Source of the DNA: Nectonema munidae
Lineage: Eukaryota; Nematomorpha; Nectonematoida; Nectonematidae
NCBI GenBank assembly: GCA_030549495.1
Contig: JAUIRK010000042.1
Location: forward strand, 124,001-188,000
Direction of reading: 5' to 3'
DNA length: 64,000 bases
Below are positions 22,415 to 36,061 of this stretch, in pieces; within the stretch, counting starts at the first letter, position 1; each line of letters begins with the position of its first letter. The translations under genes were made by a program, and so were the position numbers. The notes under the pieces are model-generated. The model did not search any database and was not told the DNA's origin. It was given only the letters and a program-made list of their open reading frames with translations.

Positions 22415-22951
22415 TGACCGAAAATATGGTCGACGGATAATTTAGACGAATGGAGATTTGGCGGAGAAACATTTGGCCGAATGGACACTTCACCGAAAAT
22501 GTAAATATACAATTTGACCATTTTTGTAGACGTGGGCTTTACTTCCAGTAAGTCTTATCTACTCGAAACCATCTTGCCAAATGTGTTATGATATGACAAG
22601 ACTGATTTCAAATATGTAGCGTAATTTTTGTTTTCTTTTTCTATTCACACCCATACCCAGATCAGGTGATGAATAATGTTATCTACTTACATGACAAATG
22701 TGTATGTATAACTATATTTACAGTTACCATATGATTAAGATTTTACTGTATTTTATTGAGTTTTAGTGTTTTAACATTAGAACAATATTATTTTATTTGT
22801 TGCAGAAGTGTGGAAAAATGGCAAATTGTTATTACATTTTTGGTGAAATATCCGTCTTTCAAATGTTTGCTTAGCGAATTTTTGTTCTGCCAAATGTCTG
22901 TCTTCTAAATGTTCATTCAACCAAATGTCCATAATAATGGTACCGTACCGA
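22415..22951. mobile_element. Inverted-repeat element with GACGAATGGA/ATTTGGC subrepeats
   Basis: The two ends align inverted over about 130 bp: GACACTTCACCGAAAATGTA near 22485 against GGATATTTCACCAAAAATGT on the other strand near 22850. Both are followed inward by ACAATTTG-CCATTTTT. Both flanks carry GATTATTATTAT, which could be the target duplication but is itself repetitive. There is no coding region. In style it resembles the GCCCCAT-subrepeat elements, with short phrases repeated near each end. Confidence 0.6.
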
Positions 22952-23559
22952 TTATTATTATTAGAAGTATTAATCAGTAACAAATAATTAAAAATTTATT
23001 TTTAAATTTAAAATTGATATTTCTGCCTTAACAAGTATAGTTATACACAGATTTGTGCATGAAAATTAAGTGGGCAAACCTCTACGAAAAGCGAAAATCA
23101 CAAATGGTCGATTTCACAAATGGCATTAACATTATTCATATCAAGATTTCGATATACAATCAATACATATATCATTAATAGATCGTTGAAAGAATAACAT
23201 TTTATGAGAATCTTTTGACTATCATGAGTCTTATCAACCAAGTTACTGAGATAATTTTTTTCAAGTAGATAAATTAGAAATGAGAGTGGAAATATTCTTT
23301 CAACTATATTATAAAAATATTTTAATTAATTAATAATATTTTATTAAATCAAATATACGAAAGATCCTTCGTACCAATTATAAACGTATAAATAAAATCT
23401 TGTATATATCTCAAGGCCTTTTTCTCAGATTTGATCAGGATCAAAAGATTGGCACCAACGCACAAAATCATGCCAAAATTAATCTGTGATAAAAGAGGAG
23501 AATTTTACGGTAAATATTTTTTTAACACTCAGAAGAAGAAAGTTTCTGAAAACCTTTAA

Positions 23560-24012
23560 AGTTCTATTCAGTTAAAGCTTGTTGATCCACGTGAGTTTAT
23601 TATCAATTTTGCTATGCCTAATAAACTGAAGGAATTTAAGGATATACAAAATGCCATATGCAGGCGATCAATCTTCAAACTTTTGCTTCGGTAAAATGTG
23701 GAGAAATGTCAAAACAGAAATTTGAATTCTCCTTTCCAAAACTAAATTTTTGATCCATATGGAAAAAGATATATGTCAATACGAAAAGGATGTATAAAAA
23801 TAACCAAAATAAATCAATTTAAAAGCGATCTTACCACCTGTCTTCAAAACCTGGCACAAGACGAAGAAAAGAGGCTGAAAGAAAATGGAATTAAAAAGTT
23901 AAAAGCAAGTAAAATTGGTAAAATCAATAAAGAATATTCACAAATAGGAGCGTTTCATGTCGTGGATCGCTCCATTATTAAGCCAAAGGATGCAATAGAG
24001 AAGTTATGTAAT
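23560..24012 (+). pseudogene. Decayed coding scrap, unknown family
   Basis: Open pieces in changing frames read DPREFIINFAMPNKLKEFKD, later RRSIFKLLL, then after a break SIRKGCIKITKINQ and IGAFHVVDRSIIKPKDAIEK. The composition and conserved-looking phrases suggest an old transposon or gene copy. I do not recognise the family. At least two stops or shifts interrupt it. Confidence 0.35.
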
Positions 24013-26604
24013 ATAGTTTTTTCAAAGGCTTGTAGTAAGGTGTTTTGCCCTTGTTTACTTCATCCTCCACGCCCCCTCCCTACTACCTTTAAAAATACAC
24101 TTTCCGCTTGATTACAAAAATTATATGCTGAATTTTTGCAAACATAATAAAATTTTTATAAAATATTTATTCTTGATTAGTCAGTGCATTAGTTAGGAGA
24201 TAGTTAATTAAAAAGTTTGTTGGCCTTAAAAGATGTCGTTAATTGATTTCGCTCTAAAATGAATGAATTTAAAATATATGCAATTTCCTGCGCTGCGAGA
24301 GAAAGTGACAAGCTCCGTATATGTTACAATTTTAGTGTGTACTACATAGCGAAAGTGAACACATGTGGGTGTGTGTGCGCGCGTTGGGAAAAATGTACAA
24401 TATAGCAAAACTTTCATTTCAATAAATAATCCATTTTTCATATGATTAAGGTTTTGATTTTCTTGGCAAATTTATGAGATAAAGTTGAATCCTCTATAAC
24501 TTATATATTCAATCAGTGAAATTTTGTTTTTAGTCAAACAGGATGAGGCAGCATTGAAGACGAATACTTCGCTACAATACCTATAGAGATCATTGGAAAT
24601 CGAATTTTTACATCCGAAAATCACAATCATCTTTATCTTTGTGTCTCCCTATTTGCAGTATGTCAAAGCAAAGAGTGAGAAAACTTCCTAATAATAACAC
24701 AATTTTCCAACGTTAGCGTCAATTTAGTTTATGCCAGATGAAACACGCACCAGAATACTAATGAGAGGTAAATATTTTAAAAAGTTGTAGCAATTATTTA
24801 AATAGCAAACGGATAAATGTAGGTATACTTCACTTTCTTCCAATCTCAAATTAAATCACCGAGTAGAACCTCTAGATATGTGATCGTAATATGAGTATTT
24901 GGTTGTAGTGAATAAAATTATGAAGGGCTGTTTCACTTCTTCATGAGTTTGGAAGATGTCTAAACTTTTGACAGATGACTTTTAAAAAAAACTCAAATAG
25001 TTGATTTTACCATTATAAAGTTATAAAAGCGATTAAATAGAATGAGAAAATGTAATTTTAACTGTAAAAAAGTCTTAAGTTTAATTGTTAAGGAAATTGC
25101 TTATTTATAAAATGTTTAATTTGCAAATGTAATATAAAAAGCAAAGTTTAATCACATTATTTATAAAAATAGGCCTAATTTTGAAAATTTTACAAAGTAT
25201 GACGTCTCGATGTTAGTAGTTAGTACATTTTATTTACTAAAAAATTTTTCTTATATCTACGTGCAAGAGGTATAACTATTTTTATAATTACGGAAAAATA
25301 TTTACCACAAATTGTTACATGCATTTTTAAAGGAATGCAGAATCAATTAAAAACTATTTATCATTTATTGAAATATTAAATTGGAAAAATAATAAAATTC
25401 TAAAGTTTGTTGGACATGGCATAAATTTTAATAACAAATTACATAAATTGCTAAATTCCTCAAAATTAATAATCAAAGTAGCTTCGCAACTCCGATAAAG
25501 TCGTCAAGCGTTGATTGTAATTTCTCTTCGAACAAAACATGAAATTTTCTAAGTTTATATAGAACACTCTCAAAGTGCGTTTTCAAGAGATATTGCAATA
25601 TGAAAAATATAAAATATAATGCGTGCTTGTTTATAGTTGTGTGATTAAATCTCGGCATGCCGACAACTTTCGGTGTGTGACGAAGTTTAGACGGAAAAAT
25701 CTAACTTAAACTAATGATATACTAATTTCTTCCCAATCGTAGTACCGCCTAAATCTCAGTGAAAAAATAGTAGTAATATTACTAATTAAGTAGAAAAAAT
25801 GTTGTAAGCATTTTAAATGTAAAGCATTACCATTTAAAAATGGTATAAGTAGCAAAAATTAGTAGCAAAAATAGTTTAAAAAAATTTGGATAAAATTTTC
25901 GAAATAGTATTTTCAAAAAATATTAATCAAGTTTTAATTTTACTAGATAATAATAATAAGTCACACTGATAGTTTAAATTAATTTTATTGAATTATTATT
26001 ATATTTAGATGGCGTTAATGGCGTACCATTTTATTTAATATATTTCGATAATAATTTCACGTAAAAACTAACTTACAATGTCCTATAACTATTTATTAAT
26101 TAAAATAAGAAAAGTACACATATAATCTTTTTTTTAATAAAAAATAAAACTGTAATTTTTTAAATATTTTCTTAATTTTTGTTTTTGTTCAAATATTAAT
26201 ATCCAAGAGTTTATTTATATCGATAAAAGTTTTTACTTTTGTGTCTGATGATTTTTCATGTGAAATTAACATCTAAAACATTTTTATCAAAAGATCTTGT
26301 GTTTTTTTTGGGGTAAAACGTAAAAAAGAGTTGAAAGTATAGTAGAAATTAATATTCCTTTGTTCACTTGAAAGATTGTATACAATTAGCCTGACAGTGG
26401 TACAATATAGCATTTATTTGTTTCTAAAAAGTATATAAAAATCATAAGATTACCTATTTCAAGTTTAAAAATGAGGTAGTAGAAAAGGGCAGGTAAATTT
26501 GCTACGATAAAATTACAGAATAATGACAAATATAACTGGCTACCACTTAATATAGTAGAAGCTACAAACGATTTCTTAGGTGTGGATAGCAAAAAAATTA
26601 GAAC

Positions 26605-26684
26605 ACTTACGTGACCAGAAAAATCAGACGATATTTATTAAAAACAGAAGATTCCTATACAAAACTACACTGGTCACGAAAAGG
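26605..26684. mobile_element. Short TTAA-type MITE
   Basis: The ends CGTGACCAG and CTGGTCACG are inverted, with an internal AATCAGACGATAT as in the 32410 and 37361 copies. TTAA follows the right end (26685-26688). The left target site is worn. Confidence 0.6.
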
Positions 26685-26908
26685 TTAATATAAAAAATTA
26701 TTCATTTGTGCACTCATTTTAACTTATAAAGAATCGGGTTATAATGAAGATATTAAATCCGCCCCTTCAAAAATATGGCTAATTTCTTTAAAATTCTGGC
26801 TATAACAAAATTTCATTATAACTAACAAATTTTTGGAAGTTATATATAGATTATGGATAATATATATAAGAGATAAAATAATTAAAACCACTGTTCTAGA
26901 GTCTAGAC

Positions 26909-27289
26909 CAGTGTTTCTCAACGTGGTCCATGTGGACCCCTAAGTAAGGGGTATACAATATTTTTACAAGGGTCCATATAAAAAATTATCAAGTTTAGGC
27001 TCAAAGTATCATGTTAAAGGCTCTCACACTAAATAACATAAATTTTCGAATAAAAATTTTCATTTCTTTAACTTAATAAAATTTGATTTTATGAAATTTA
27101 ACTACTTTTTAGAAGATAAACAGAGTTAAAAAAAATATATATATAAAATTAATGGAGTAGAGAAATAAAAAATAGTGATTAAGAACGCCTTACTTATTCA
27201 TACATTTTTGATAAATAAAACCACCTAAAAAATAAGATTGGTAGCAATAAAAACATAAAGGGTCCATACGAGGAAAAAGGTTGAAAATG
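26909..27289. mobile_element. hAT-type MITE (CAGTGTTTCTCAA end)
   Basis: The left end CAGTGTTTCTCAACGTGGTC followed by CATGTGGACCCC is a typical hAT MITE terminus. The right side has GGGTCCATACGAG...GGTTGAAAATGG in inverted orientation. No clean 8-bp duplication was found, so the right boundary is approximate. Confidence 0.6.
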
Positions 27290-28840
27290 GATAAAAGCTT
27301 ACTAAAAGAATGGCAGTATCTTTCTTCATTATTTGCGACATGTTGAACGCTGTTAAAGGAAAAATGGAGAGAGAAGGGTAAATTGGATTTCGTTTACGTA
27401 GGTGACCACTTGACAATGCGTGCAAGAAGTGGCATATGCTCTCTATTTAAAGGCATGTCAGAAGAGTGAAAGAAGCTCTAGCTGCACAACGTCAATTAAA
27501 AGTAGCTTTTTAGGCCAAGGTAATTAAAAGGCATAAAATTGTTGGAATGATCGTTTTTTCATTTTGGAAACAGCAGCAGTACATTCAGCAAAGAGCATCA
27601 TGAAAGTGAGAGCTATGCCAATTTGCTTAAAAAAAGCTTACAAGAGCAGTTTCACGAATCCATAACAACAAACGTGGTATGCCAGTAGCTTCTTTACAAA
27701 TTAAACAAAAACAAAAATTTCGCATATTCCTATTTTTCAGCGCACCAAAGGAAAAGAAGAGAGAAAGTGTACAACAATATGAAGAAGGTGTGACTGTATA
27801 TATATATATATGCTTAAAAGCGCGTGAATAAAAGCTGTGTGTTTTATATACTTTTGAAAGAGTTTGCTAAACAAGTTCGACTTTTTTCGGAAGAAGTTTG
27901 TAAATACGAATATATATATACATATATTCGTGACCTATATCTGCACAATGAAAAATTTGATAGCAATATAATAAAGATAAAAACTATTTTGAAATCATAA
28001 AAAATTCAAAGAGCTTGTAAACGTTGTATGAAAATATACCATCAAATAACTTTCTATTCCAATACTGAAGTTAGGAAGTCTCTTGACAAAAACGCTAACA
28101 CATTAGAAGGGAAGAGATGCCATGAAATCGCGTTGCGTCAATGTCGGATGAGTCGAGCAACATTCCGTTGTGTTGAAGTATTTTTTCGTTCCAGACTTCA
28201 AAACGCCACATATGCTAGCCTATAGAGCTCAACGAAGGTTTTTGATAGGGGTCATGATACTTAGCAACTTCCTTTGTATCAAAAGAAAACTTTTCTGCTT
28301 CCAGCGTAACATTGAAAGCACAAACAACATTTTCGATCTTTTAAAATTACGCAAAATATATAATCAATGAATACGATAACTGCAATAGTAAAAATCATTG
28401 ATATCGCGTCTTTTTCAAACCTGACTTTCCTTTTTAATCCTTTTTTTGTCTAATTCAATGATAATAATTTGTATTTTTTTAATTGCAATAAGTCATTTCT
28501 TAGTTCTAATTTGTCTTTTTTTAATTTTATTTTTTCATCTTTCCACTCCATTTATATCCTTCTACAATTCTAAATCAATATTTCATTTTTTTATTTACTA
28601 TTTTACCAAAATAGTGACGACATATAAGTGCGAAAGAAATTGCATAAAGAAAATTTCAACAAATTTCTGAATTAAACTTTATTTTCTTTCAACACAGAGT
28701 TTTATCGAAAAATTCTTTTCAATCTAAATACGTATTGAGCTGTGAATCAAAAATAAATTTAAGTTTAAAAGAAAAATGTCTCGCATAGATTTTTTTCCGA
28801 TTTAAAAAACGATGCTTCAATTTTAATTTGCCTTTTTTTG

Positions 28841-28952
28841 TGGGGTGTTTTCATCAAGAAAGCATGAGAAAATAGGTTTGATGCGGGATCGAACCCAAGA
28901 CCTTTAGTTATGGAAACCCAGAACATAACCAACCTTACTCACGTCCCTTTTA
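28841..28952 (-). repeat. tRNA-derived SINE
   Basis: Read on the minus strand it has an A-box-like GTGAGTAAGGTTGGTTATG, B box GGGTTCGATCCCG, and a tail TTGATGAAAACACCCC. It is the same family as 17203-17342. Confidence 0.72.
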
Positions 28953-30634
28953 TGTATTACTTTTTAAAAAAAGTTCTTAGGTATAAAAGAAAAATGAAAA
29001 TTTGGATAAAATTTCGTTGATTGCACTCTTCGGCATAATAAAAAAACTTCTACATATTTGCATAAAGAAAACTATGATAGATCAAGTATGAATGATAATA
29101 TAATTGCCATTTTGGATTTTTATTTCAAATGTGTTTGAAAGAGGATTTTCACATTTTTAAATGGGGAAATTAAAGTATTTGCATTCGACTTATAAAAAGG
29201 ATTTGATTTATCATTTTTTTAAAAGAGCGCAAATGTGAATTAATTGGAAATGTGTCAGCAAGGAAAGCAAGTATACTGAAGTATAATTACACACACACAT
29301 ATACCTATTTCACCTACATAACTTCAATGTCTTATTCTTCAACTCCCTCACTTCACAGATACATCAAATTTGATGGATTTAGGAGAATGTGAAACAAAAT
29401 TCTTCATGATACGAATCCATTAGCTTTATAGTGTACTGAATATTGAACAAGGATTCCAAGACCGAGAAAAATTGCTATACATTCTTTTGAGAACCAGGGT
29501 AAAAAGGAAAGCAATTCAAAATATTTTGTGATTGATTCCTTGATTTGGGAATGTTAGATGGTGTCAATTTTAATTTTGTGATGATTGACACACAGATCGT
29601 ATAGTATTATCGCAAAAGCAGAAAGAGTGAGGGCGATAAGCTGCCCTTAACTTTAAATATCTTCAGTCTAAACTTATTAATATCTTTTCATATGTTGTTT
29701 TTGGCAGCAAAAGGCAATGCTTTTAATCAGCGAAACACATGGGAAACATATGTTGCAAATTTGAGTCATATAAAAGCATGGATCATGTTTTGGTGGAGGC
29801 ATGTTCTGTTCACTTTTTTGGTTGTAGGGCATATATTATATTTTGTTCCCTCTATAAGCTAGAAAAGTCCTTTATGATTTGTCCACTCCCATTTTCAAGA
29901 CCATGCTTTTTCAGGCACTTTTATAAAAGTTAGCTTTGTGAATTTGTTTGCATATGCTAAAATTAATCCCGATAAATTTTCCTGAAACCATAGATATGAG
30001 TAATGAGAAAAGAACAATATGATTTTTTTATTTACTCTCTCATATTCGGCCAAAATGACCGGGGACTGAGCTTTCATTAGACCGGTTGGCTTCAAAGCAA
30101 GTGTATTCTGATGAAATTTCTTGAGAACACAATTGTCACGTTAAAATTTTTTTATACAACTCAGTTTTGTAAGGTTGGGGGATTTTTGGCAAAATTTGGC
30201 ACTTTTTGAAATTATGTGCTAGTAAATTTTGAGAATTTAAAAGTACTTTTGGTTGATAAAATTTCGAAATATTTTAAGCCCAAAACGATATGATTAAAAT
30301 AAGTCAATTTAAACTTTTAGTATTTTCCTGCTTACAGTTTATTAAAATTTTTCAAAGTTAGAGATGTAGTTATATTAAAAGAAAGTTTTAATATGATGAA
30401 ATCGAAAATTTACTGAAGATATTACAATTACAGGAATCAAATTTTATACAAAAAGCTGTTTATAAATTTGTACTTAAAAATGAATTTAAATGATAAAATT
30501 AAAAAAAAAATACTAAAATTTTCAACTTCTAAAGTTTTTGAAGTTTGTTACCCATTTTAAAATAAAAAAAGTTTTCATGTTTTAACACATTTGACTACCT
30601 TATATTTTTTGAAATGGGTCGAATTACTATTTGG

Positions 30635-30714
30635 CCCATTTAATACCAATGTTCCCAAAAGGAACCCAGACGACTTCACTAATCTTTGTTTAATTTTTCT
30701 TTGCACTAAATGGG
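30635..30714. mobile_element. TTAA-type MITE, short subfamily
   Basis: CCCATTTAATACCAATGTTC at the left and CACTAAATGGG at the right are inverted ends, with an internal CAGACGAC. The target TTAA is mutated on both sides. It is closest to 44077-44193. Confidence 0.65.
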
Positions 30715-32225
30715 TTTATTTTCACGGGAAAACCAAAAACCCGAAAAATATTTAGGGAATATTCGTATTGTTATCGCTATCTGAATGATGTGAAATTCGA
30801 AGAAATCGCGTCTTCTAAAATCTTACTGTAACATATTATGACTGCATATGATGACATCCATTTTCACTAACAACGCTAAAAACTTCTTTTCAATTTTCAT
30901 TTACAGTTAAGCACATACAACTACATTCATTCCATTTTCTCAGGCTTTAAATTACGCTCTTGTTTAGAAAGTGGACCTTAAAAAATAATATAGTACACCC
31001 TGCCCTTCCCTCTCCAGGCCCAGAGATAGGACCTTGAGATTTGTATTTTAACTGATTTTAAGAACACATTCCCACAAATCTGCACCTTTGCTATTGTTTT
31101 CAAGAACTTTATAAAGAAAAAAACCTTATAGATTAAGAAATTTTAGAAATTTAGCCTTTCAAAACGGTACCAAATAAAAATATTTATATAATTAAAAAAA
31201 AACCTGAAAATCAAAAATTAGGGGGCATTTTTAGTGACAATTTAGGCACTAGTAATTTCGGAGCGCAATCACTCAAAATAAAAAGAGGCAATTCCACAAC
31301 TATAGAAGTCAACTAAAAGTGGTAAAATTAAGTTTTACCATTTTTATGGTATAATATTACTTTCTATATAAGTAAATTAAAAGCTTTTACTCGATTGTTT
31401 AGAATAAATAAATATTCACCATATATTTCTGCTATGTCAGCAATACCAATATTTGGATAATATAACTTAAAAATCTTTAGTTTTTAAGATCCTTTTTTCC
31501 AGTCAGATATTTCTCATTAAAAGTAAATTTACTACTAAAATGGTATTTTAATTACCAAGAACAATAAAAGTGTGCATTGTTACAGTAACCATTTAAAGTA
31601 GTTAGTGTAACCCCTTTTTGTTTTCAGTGACATATAATTGAAAAAGGACAAAATAGAATTGCAAAAAGACAAAATTAAACTAAAAATGGTATATATAAAG
31701 TGTTTTAGAAGAACACCAACGATAAATGTGACGATTTAAAAAGTTTTTTACCCTGATGTTTCCATAAATTCGCTAATAAGTTAGTAGCTTTGTCATGCGC
31801 CACTTCTTTGAATTTCTATATTTTTGTCACCCTTTTCTCATGTCTTCCTGGATTTAAACTCAAGGCAAAGCATCGTATACGTTTTACAATTTAGATAAGC
31901 TACCCATTTTAAAATTTTCTCTATTAACATTTATAGTTGCAATAGTGCTGTCAATTAGGTTTAGAACTTTTTATATTTGAAATTCAAAAATTAATATCCT
32001 GTCATAATTGGTTGAACTTTTACTTCAAAAAAGAATTACACTAAAATGTTAAATTTTGCCAAAATGTCATGCAAAAATTATGATCTGTTTTTTATAATCT
32101 AATCAAGAATCTATACATTTATTTTAATTAAAAAATTTTTTATCCACATCTTCGAATGCTGACTCCAATTCTAGTATCAGCATTTCATAGACAAATATCA
32201 AATTAAGTAATTCTATACCTCAAGC

Positions 32226-32405
32226 TAAAAGCATCAGAATAAGCTTGGAAAGATATTGATGCAAAAATGGTTACACAATTTTTATATGGTACTGAAGATT
32301 TGTGGAAAGATGATGATGGAGAAAATGAAGTTGGGGAAATGCAATCCGATGTTGATCCTTCGCTAATTTATCTAATCAATTCATTGACGAATAACAAACT
32401 TTGTT
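32226..32405 (+). pseudogene. Short coding scrap, possibly transposase C-terminus
   Basis: After an in-frame stop, the frame AWKDIDAKMVTQFLYGTEDL is open to the edge of the adjacent MITE, with an acidic run (DDDGENEVGE) typical of transposase C-termini of pogo/Tc1 type. The identification is weak. Confidence 0.25.
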
Positions 32406-32409
32406 TAAC

Positions 32410-32538
32410 CCATTAACGACCAGAATAATCAGACGATATCTAGTATAAAGCAGAAGATTTGTATTAAAAAGCATTAATAAATGCAGACGATTCACATTTT
32501 TGTAAAGTCGCCATATGTCGACTGTGGTCGATAGCCGG
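32410..32538. mobile_element. TTAA-type (piggyBac-like) MITE, 129 bp
   Basis: TTAA at 32406-32409 and 32539-32542. The ends are CCCATTAACGACC and GGTCGATAGCCGG. Internal AATCAGACGATATCTAGT and GCAGACGATT words are shared with 37361 and 37864. Confidence 0.88.
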
Positions 32539-33012
32539 TTAACAGGGTTGCAACGGCAAAGCGAAATTGTTACTTCCGGATACGACTAGAGAAGAGCCAC
32601 TCCAAATGATTGCAAAACTCACAACTCTGGTTTGGATACATTTTTGCGAACATTCGAATTTTCAATGAAGCCTTATAAGCGCCTTGTCTTATACCGCGGC
32701 AAATATGTCAAATATCGTTTTTTTCTGATGATGATGCGCCAAAGTTATTTTATTCTTTTTCAACTCACTTATAAATCTTAAATTATCATAGATGATTTTA
32801 TGAAGAAAAATGAAAATATCAAAGCACTATGCTCTTCCACAAATCAGCCATTTTCAAAAAAACCGGATATCACGCGCAGTTCTTATAGTAGTGATGAAAA
32901 TTGAATCATATAAAGTTCGTACAGAAATTTAAATTGAAAAATTTCAATTTAACAAAATTTCACCTCTGCCTTTATCAAATTTCTCCACTGAAAAAATAAA
33001 CTCATCCCTTAC

Positions 33013-33900
33013 GGTTGTAGGACAATCCTCGCCAAGAGACATTTCTCGCCATCCACATTAGGAGATGGATGAGATATAGTGATGAATTATACATTTCTCT
33101 TTCTTTTGATCGTGCCGCTTTCACACTACCACTCGATTTCTTGCCACATGATAGTATTATTTTTCTCATCACTTCTCACTCGTTTCTTTCGCAACTAATA
33201 TTTTCCTTATCACTTCTCTCTCGTGTCTCTCGCAACTATTATTTTTCTCATCACTTCTTCTATAACTAGCGGCATCACAAATCATTCAGCAAACACAAAT
33301 GCACAAACTCACTTTTATAAACATTTATAATTCACATTTTTAACTTGATTCTACGCAAATCATATTATTTTTAGATATACTCATAAATATTAGATATATT
33401 TTAAGATATACTATTAAATTTATAGATTTAGTTGTAAAATATTTTTTAAATATACCTGAAAATGTTTCATGAAGGATTTAAGTATTACAAAAGAAGGGAA
33501 ATAGTGATCAGATTGCTATTACTGCAGTAAAAGTTCTAGTTGTCCTGGTGAGAGAATATTTTTTTAAGTTTGTCTGATCTTATTAGCTTTTGCAACTATA
33601 ATCATACAATACACAAATTTTAGTTTTATAACTTTATCTGGTCTACCTTTTTCGCTATCAAATTTAGCAAATATTGGCACGTGCTCGTTCATCTTGCTAA
33701 TTATTTAAAAAAAAAGCACAAAATGATAATAATTCATGGCTATATAAACTGCACAGAATTTTTATTTCTACAATCCATAACCGTTGTGGGAAAAAATCTT
33801 GCCCAAGTATTCTCAAAATTTTGAAATCATAAAAAATATTTTCAAAATATCATTTTTATCTATACTCAACAAATGTTTATTTAATAATAGAACAAATAAT
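33013..33900. repeat. Left arm of the MULE terminal inverted repeat
   Basis: From CCTCGCCAAGAGACATTTCT (33029 onward) to about AACAAATGTTTATTTAATAA it pairs with 35215-36061 reversed. It includes TTGATCGTGCCGCTTTCA and GTCCTGGTGAGAGAAT, also found inverted on the right. Confidence 0.9.
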
Positions 33901-34199
33901 ATAGGTAGCGCTATTAGTTTAATTATAACTCAATGAATGGTACAATTCATTTTATTAGTATGCAGCTAAAATTCAGGTACAATAAAATTGGGATATTTAA
34001 ATGATTACGATACTGTTTATGACAAATTTTTGTAATTCTCGAGAATAAAAAAATTTCTTATAGTGTTGCTTATTGCATATTTTTTACTGAACGTTATAGA
34101 GCAAAATTTACTTTTATATTATATTCTAATTTTTTCAACATTCACTAGTTTCATTCTTTAATATGATCAACTTGAAATTAATTCAAAGAGTATAAGTAA

Positions 34200-34762
34200 A
34201 CACAAAAAGATACAAAATGCATCACCAACTAAATACGATAAATCTTTTTGTTTGCATTTGTATGATTTTACTCATGGTGATCAGATCATTTCTTTGTTTG
34301 TCCGCATAACATTGTTACTCATAACCATAAGTTTTGAACATAATCTATTCTTAATATGGTGGTAAGGCTTTGGATTTTTAATTAAGGTAGAATAAAACAA
34401 CTTGTGTATCGTTAAGAAATGCGTGTATGGATATTATTTGGTAGAATAAATTGGCGCTTTTTTAAAAGTTCCATCTATATATATTTCAGAAACATCAGCG
34501 GTTTGAACTAAATGTTCCAATATCTTTTCATGAAAAATGATTAATCTTTTGTTTTGCTCTGTAAAAGCATCCAGTTGCAAAAATTAAGGCGATTTGCTGA
34601 TGTATATTTTTCAGGTATATCAAAATTTAAATCCGTTGTAGGCTTTGTTCCTATTTTATTATATCTTATTTTTCTCAAGATGCTTTTTTGAATGTATAAT
34701 TTTTTCCATCTTCTTGGGTAAGATTTGTTATATTTTCCTTTCGAATAAAGTAAATTTGACAA
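34200..34762 (-). pseudogene. Broken MULE transposase
   Basis: On the minus strand, an open piece (34541-34762) encodes SILRKIRYNKIGTKPTTDLN, then FDIPEKYTSANRLNFCNW, a layout seen upstream of the MULE catalytic domain. In another frame, downstream, LVQTADVSEIYIDGTFKKAP (DGTF near 34463-34475) matches the MULE first-Asp motif DGTFK-aP, followed by a degraded Q-YtIH-like stretch with a stop. The remaining catalytic residues are not recognisable. At least one frameshift and several stops break it, so the element cannot move itself. Confidence 0.7.
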
Positions 34763-35214
34763 GTTTTAATAAATTTTTGAAAAGTTAAAAAATACTGATA
34801 AATTTAAATAGTTGTTTTATATGAATATTTAGCTTCATGTTTTATATTTTGGTCAAACTTTTCAACTCGCTCATTAATTTTCTCATGATTATGATCAAAA
34901 AAGGAAAAGTGTTATTGGATTCATCATTTCTAACTATAACTTTACCTAAAAAAATGTTCAAAAATTATAAAAATATAAAATCATAGGAAAAACTAAAAAT
35001 AATTACTTTGTAATTTTAACTTTAATAAAATTTTGTATAATACGAAAAGCACAAAATAAATTTTTTTTAAACAATATCTTCTATTTAAAAATAAATTATA
35101 AATCAATGAAAAACTGATTAAAAATATACGAAATATTCAAATTCATATTATTTTTGCTTTATTTTATTTGAAAGAAAATTAAAAAAACTAAATGCAACTA
35201 AAACTGAAAAAACA

Positions 35215-36061
35215 TCGCATTTATACTTAGTTCTATTATTAAATAAACATTTGTTGAGTATAGATAAAAATGATATTTTGAAAATATTTTTTATGATTTC
35301 AAAATTTTGAGAATACTTGGGCAAGATTTTTTCCCACAACGGTTATGGATTGTAGAAATAAAAATTTTGTGCAGTTTATATAGACATGAATTATTATCAT
35401 TTTGTGCTTTTTTTTAAATAATTAGCAATATTTGCTAAATTTGATAGCGAAAAAGTTATAAAACTAAAATTTGTGTATTGTATGATTATAGTTGCAAAAG
35501 CTACTAAGATCAGACAAACTTAAAAAAAATTTCTCTCACCAGGACAACTAGAACTTTTACTGCAGTAATAGCAATATGATCACTATCTTCCCTTCTTTTG
35601 TAAAACTTAAATCCTTCATGAAACATTTTCAGGTATATTTAAAAAATATTTTACAACTAAATCTATAAATTTAATAGTATATCTTAAAATATATCAAATA
35701 TTTAAAAAATAATATGATTTGCGTAGAATCAAATTAAAAATGTGAATTATAAATGTTTATAAAAGTGAGTTTGTGCATTGTGTTTGCTGAATGGTTTGTG
35801 ATGCCGCTAGATATAGAAGAAGTGATGAGAAAAATAATAGTTGCGAGAGACACGAGAGAGAAGGGATAAGGAAAATATTAGTTGCGAAAGAAACGAGTGA
35901 AAAGTGATGAGAAAAATAATACTATCATGTGGCAAGAAATCGAGTGGTAGTATGAAAGCGGCACGATCAAAAGAAAGAAAAATGTATAATTCATCACTAT
36001 ATCTCATCCATCTCCTAATGTGGATGGCGAGAAATGTCTCTTGGCGAGGAATAGCCGCTTG
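35215..36061. repeat. Right arm of the MULE terminal inverted repeat
   Basis: Reverse complement of 33013-33900 with rare substitutions (for example CTCATCACTTTTCACTCG against CTCATCACTTCTCACTCG). Such similarity implies recent origin or gene conversion. Confidence 0.9.

Larger units (their letters stand above)
21569..32405. other. Long stretch without recognised host exons
   Basis: It should contain or precede the missing 5' exons of the thyroglobulin-type gene, but I could not recognise any. Supported contents are the element at 22415-22951, a coding scrap at about 23560-24012, hAT and TTAA MITEs (26605-26684, 26909-27289, 30635-30714), a SINE (28841-28952) and a scrap just before 32405. 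A GC-richer patch at 28060-28230 has two overlapping open frames of about 65 codons that I do not recognise. Confidence 0.5.
33013..36061 (-). mobile_element. Mutator-like (MULE) element with very long terminal inverted repeats
   Basis: About 33013-33900 and 35215-36061 are inverted copies of each other, only a few percent different by eye, with small gaps. The direct repeat TCATCCCTTAC lies outside both ends (33002-33012, 36062-36072), fitting the 9-11-bp duplications of MULEs. The outermost bases (GGTTGTAGG, CAAGCGG) are less similar than the rest. Each arm carries a short internal duplication (TTATTTTTCTCATCACTTCT phrases). The central 1.3 kb contains a broken MULE transposase (see 34200-34762). 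Confidence 0.88.

Noticed and set aside
33069-33269. Frame encoding RYSDELYISLSFDRAAFTLP
   Set aside because: It occurs in both arms of the MULE inverted repeat and matches no protein; it is non-coding terminal-repeat sequence.
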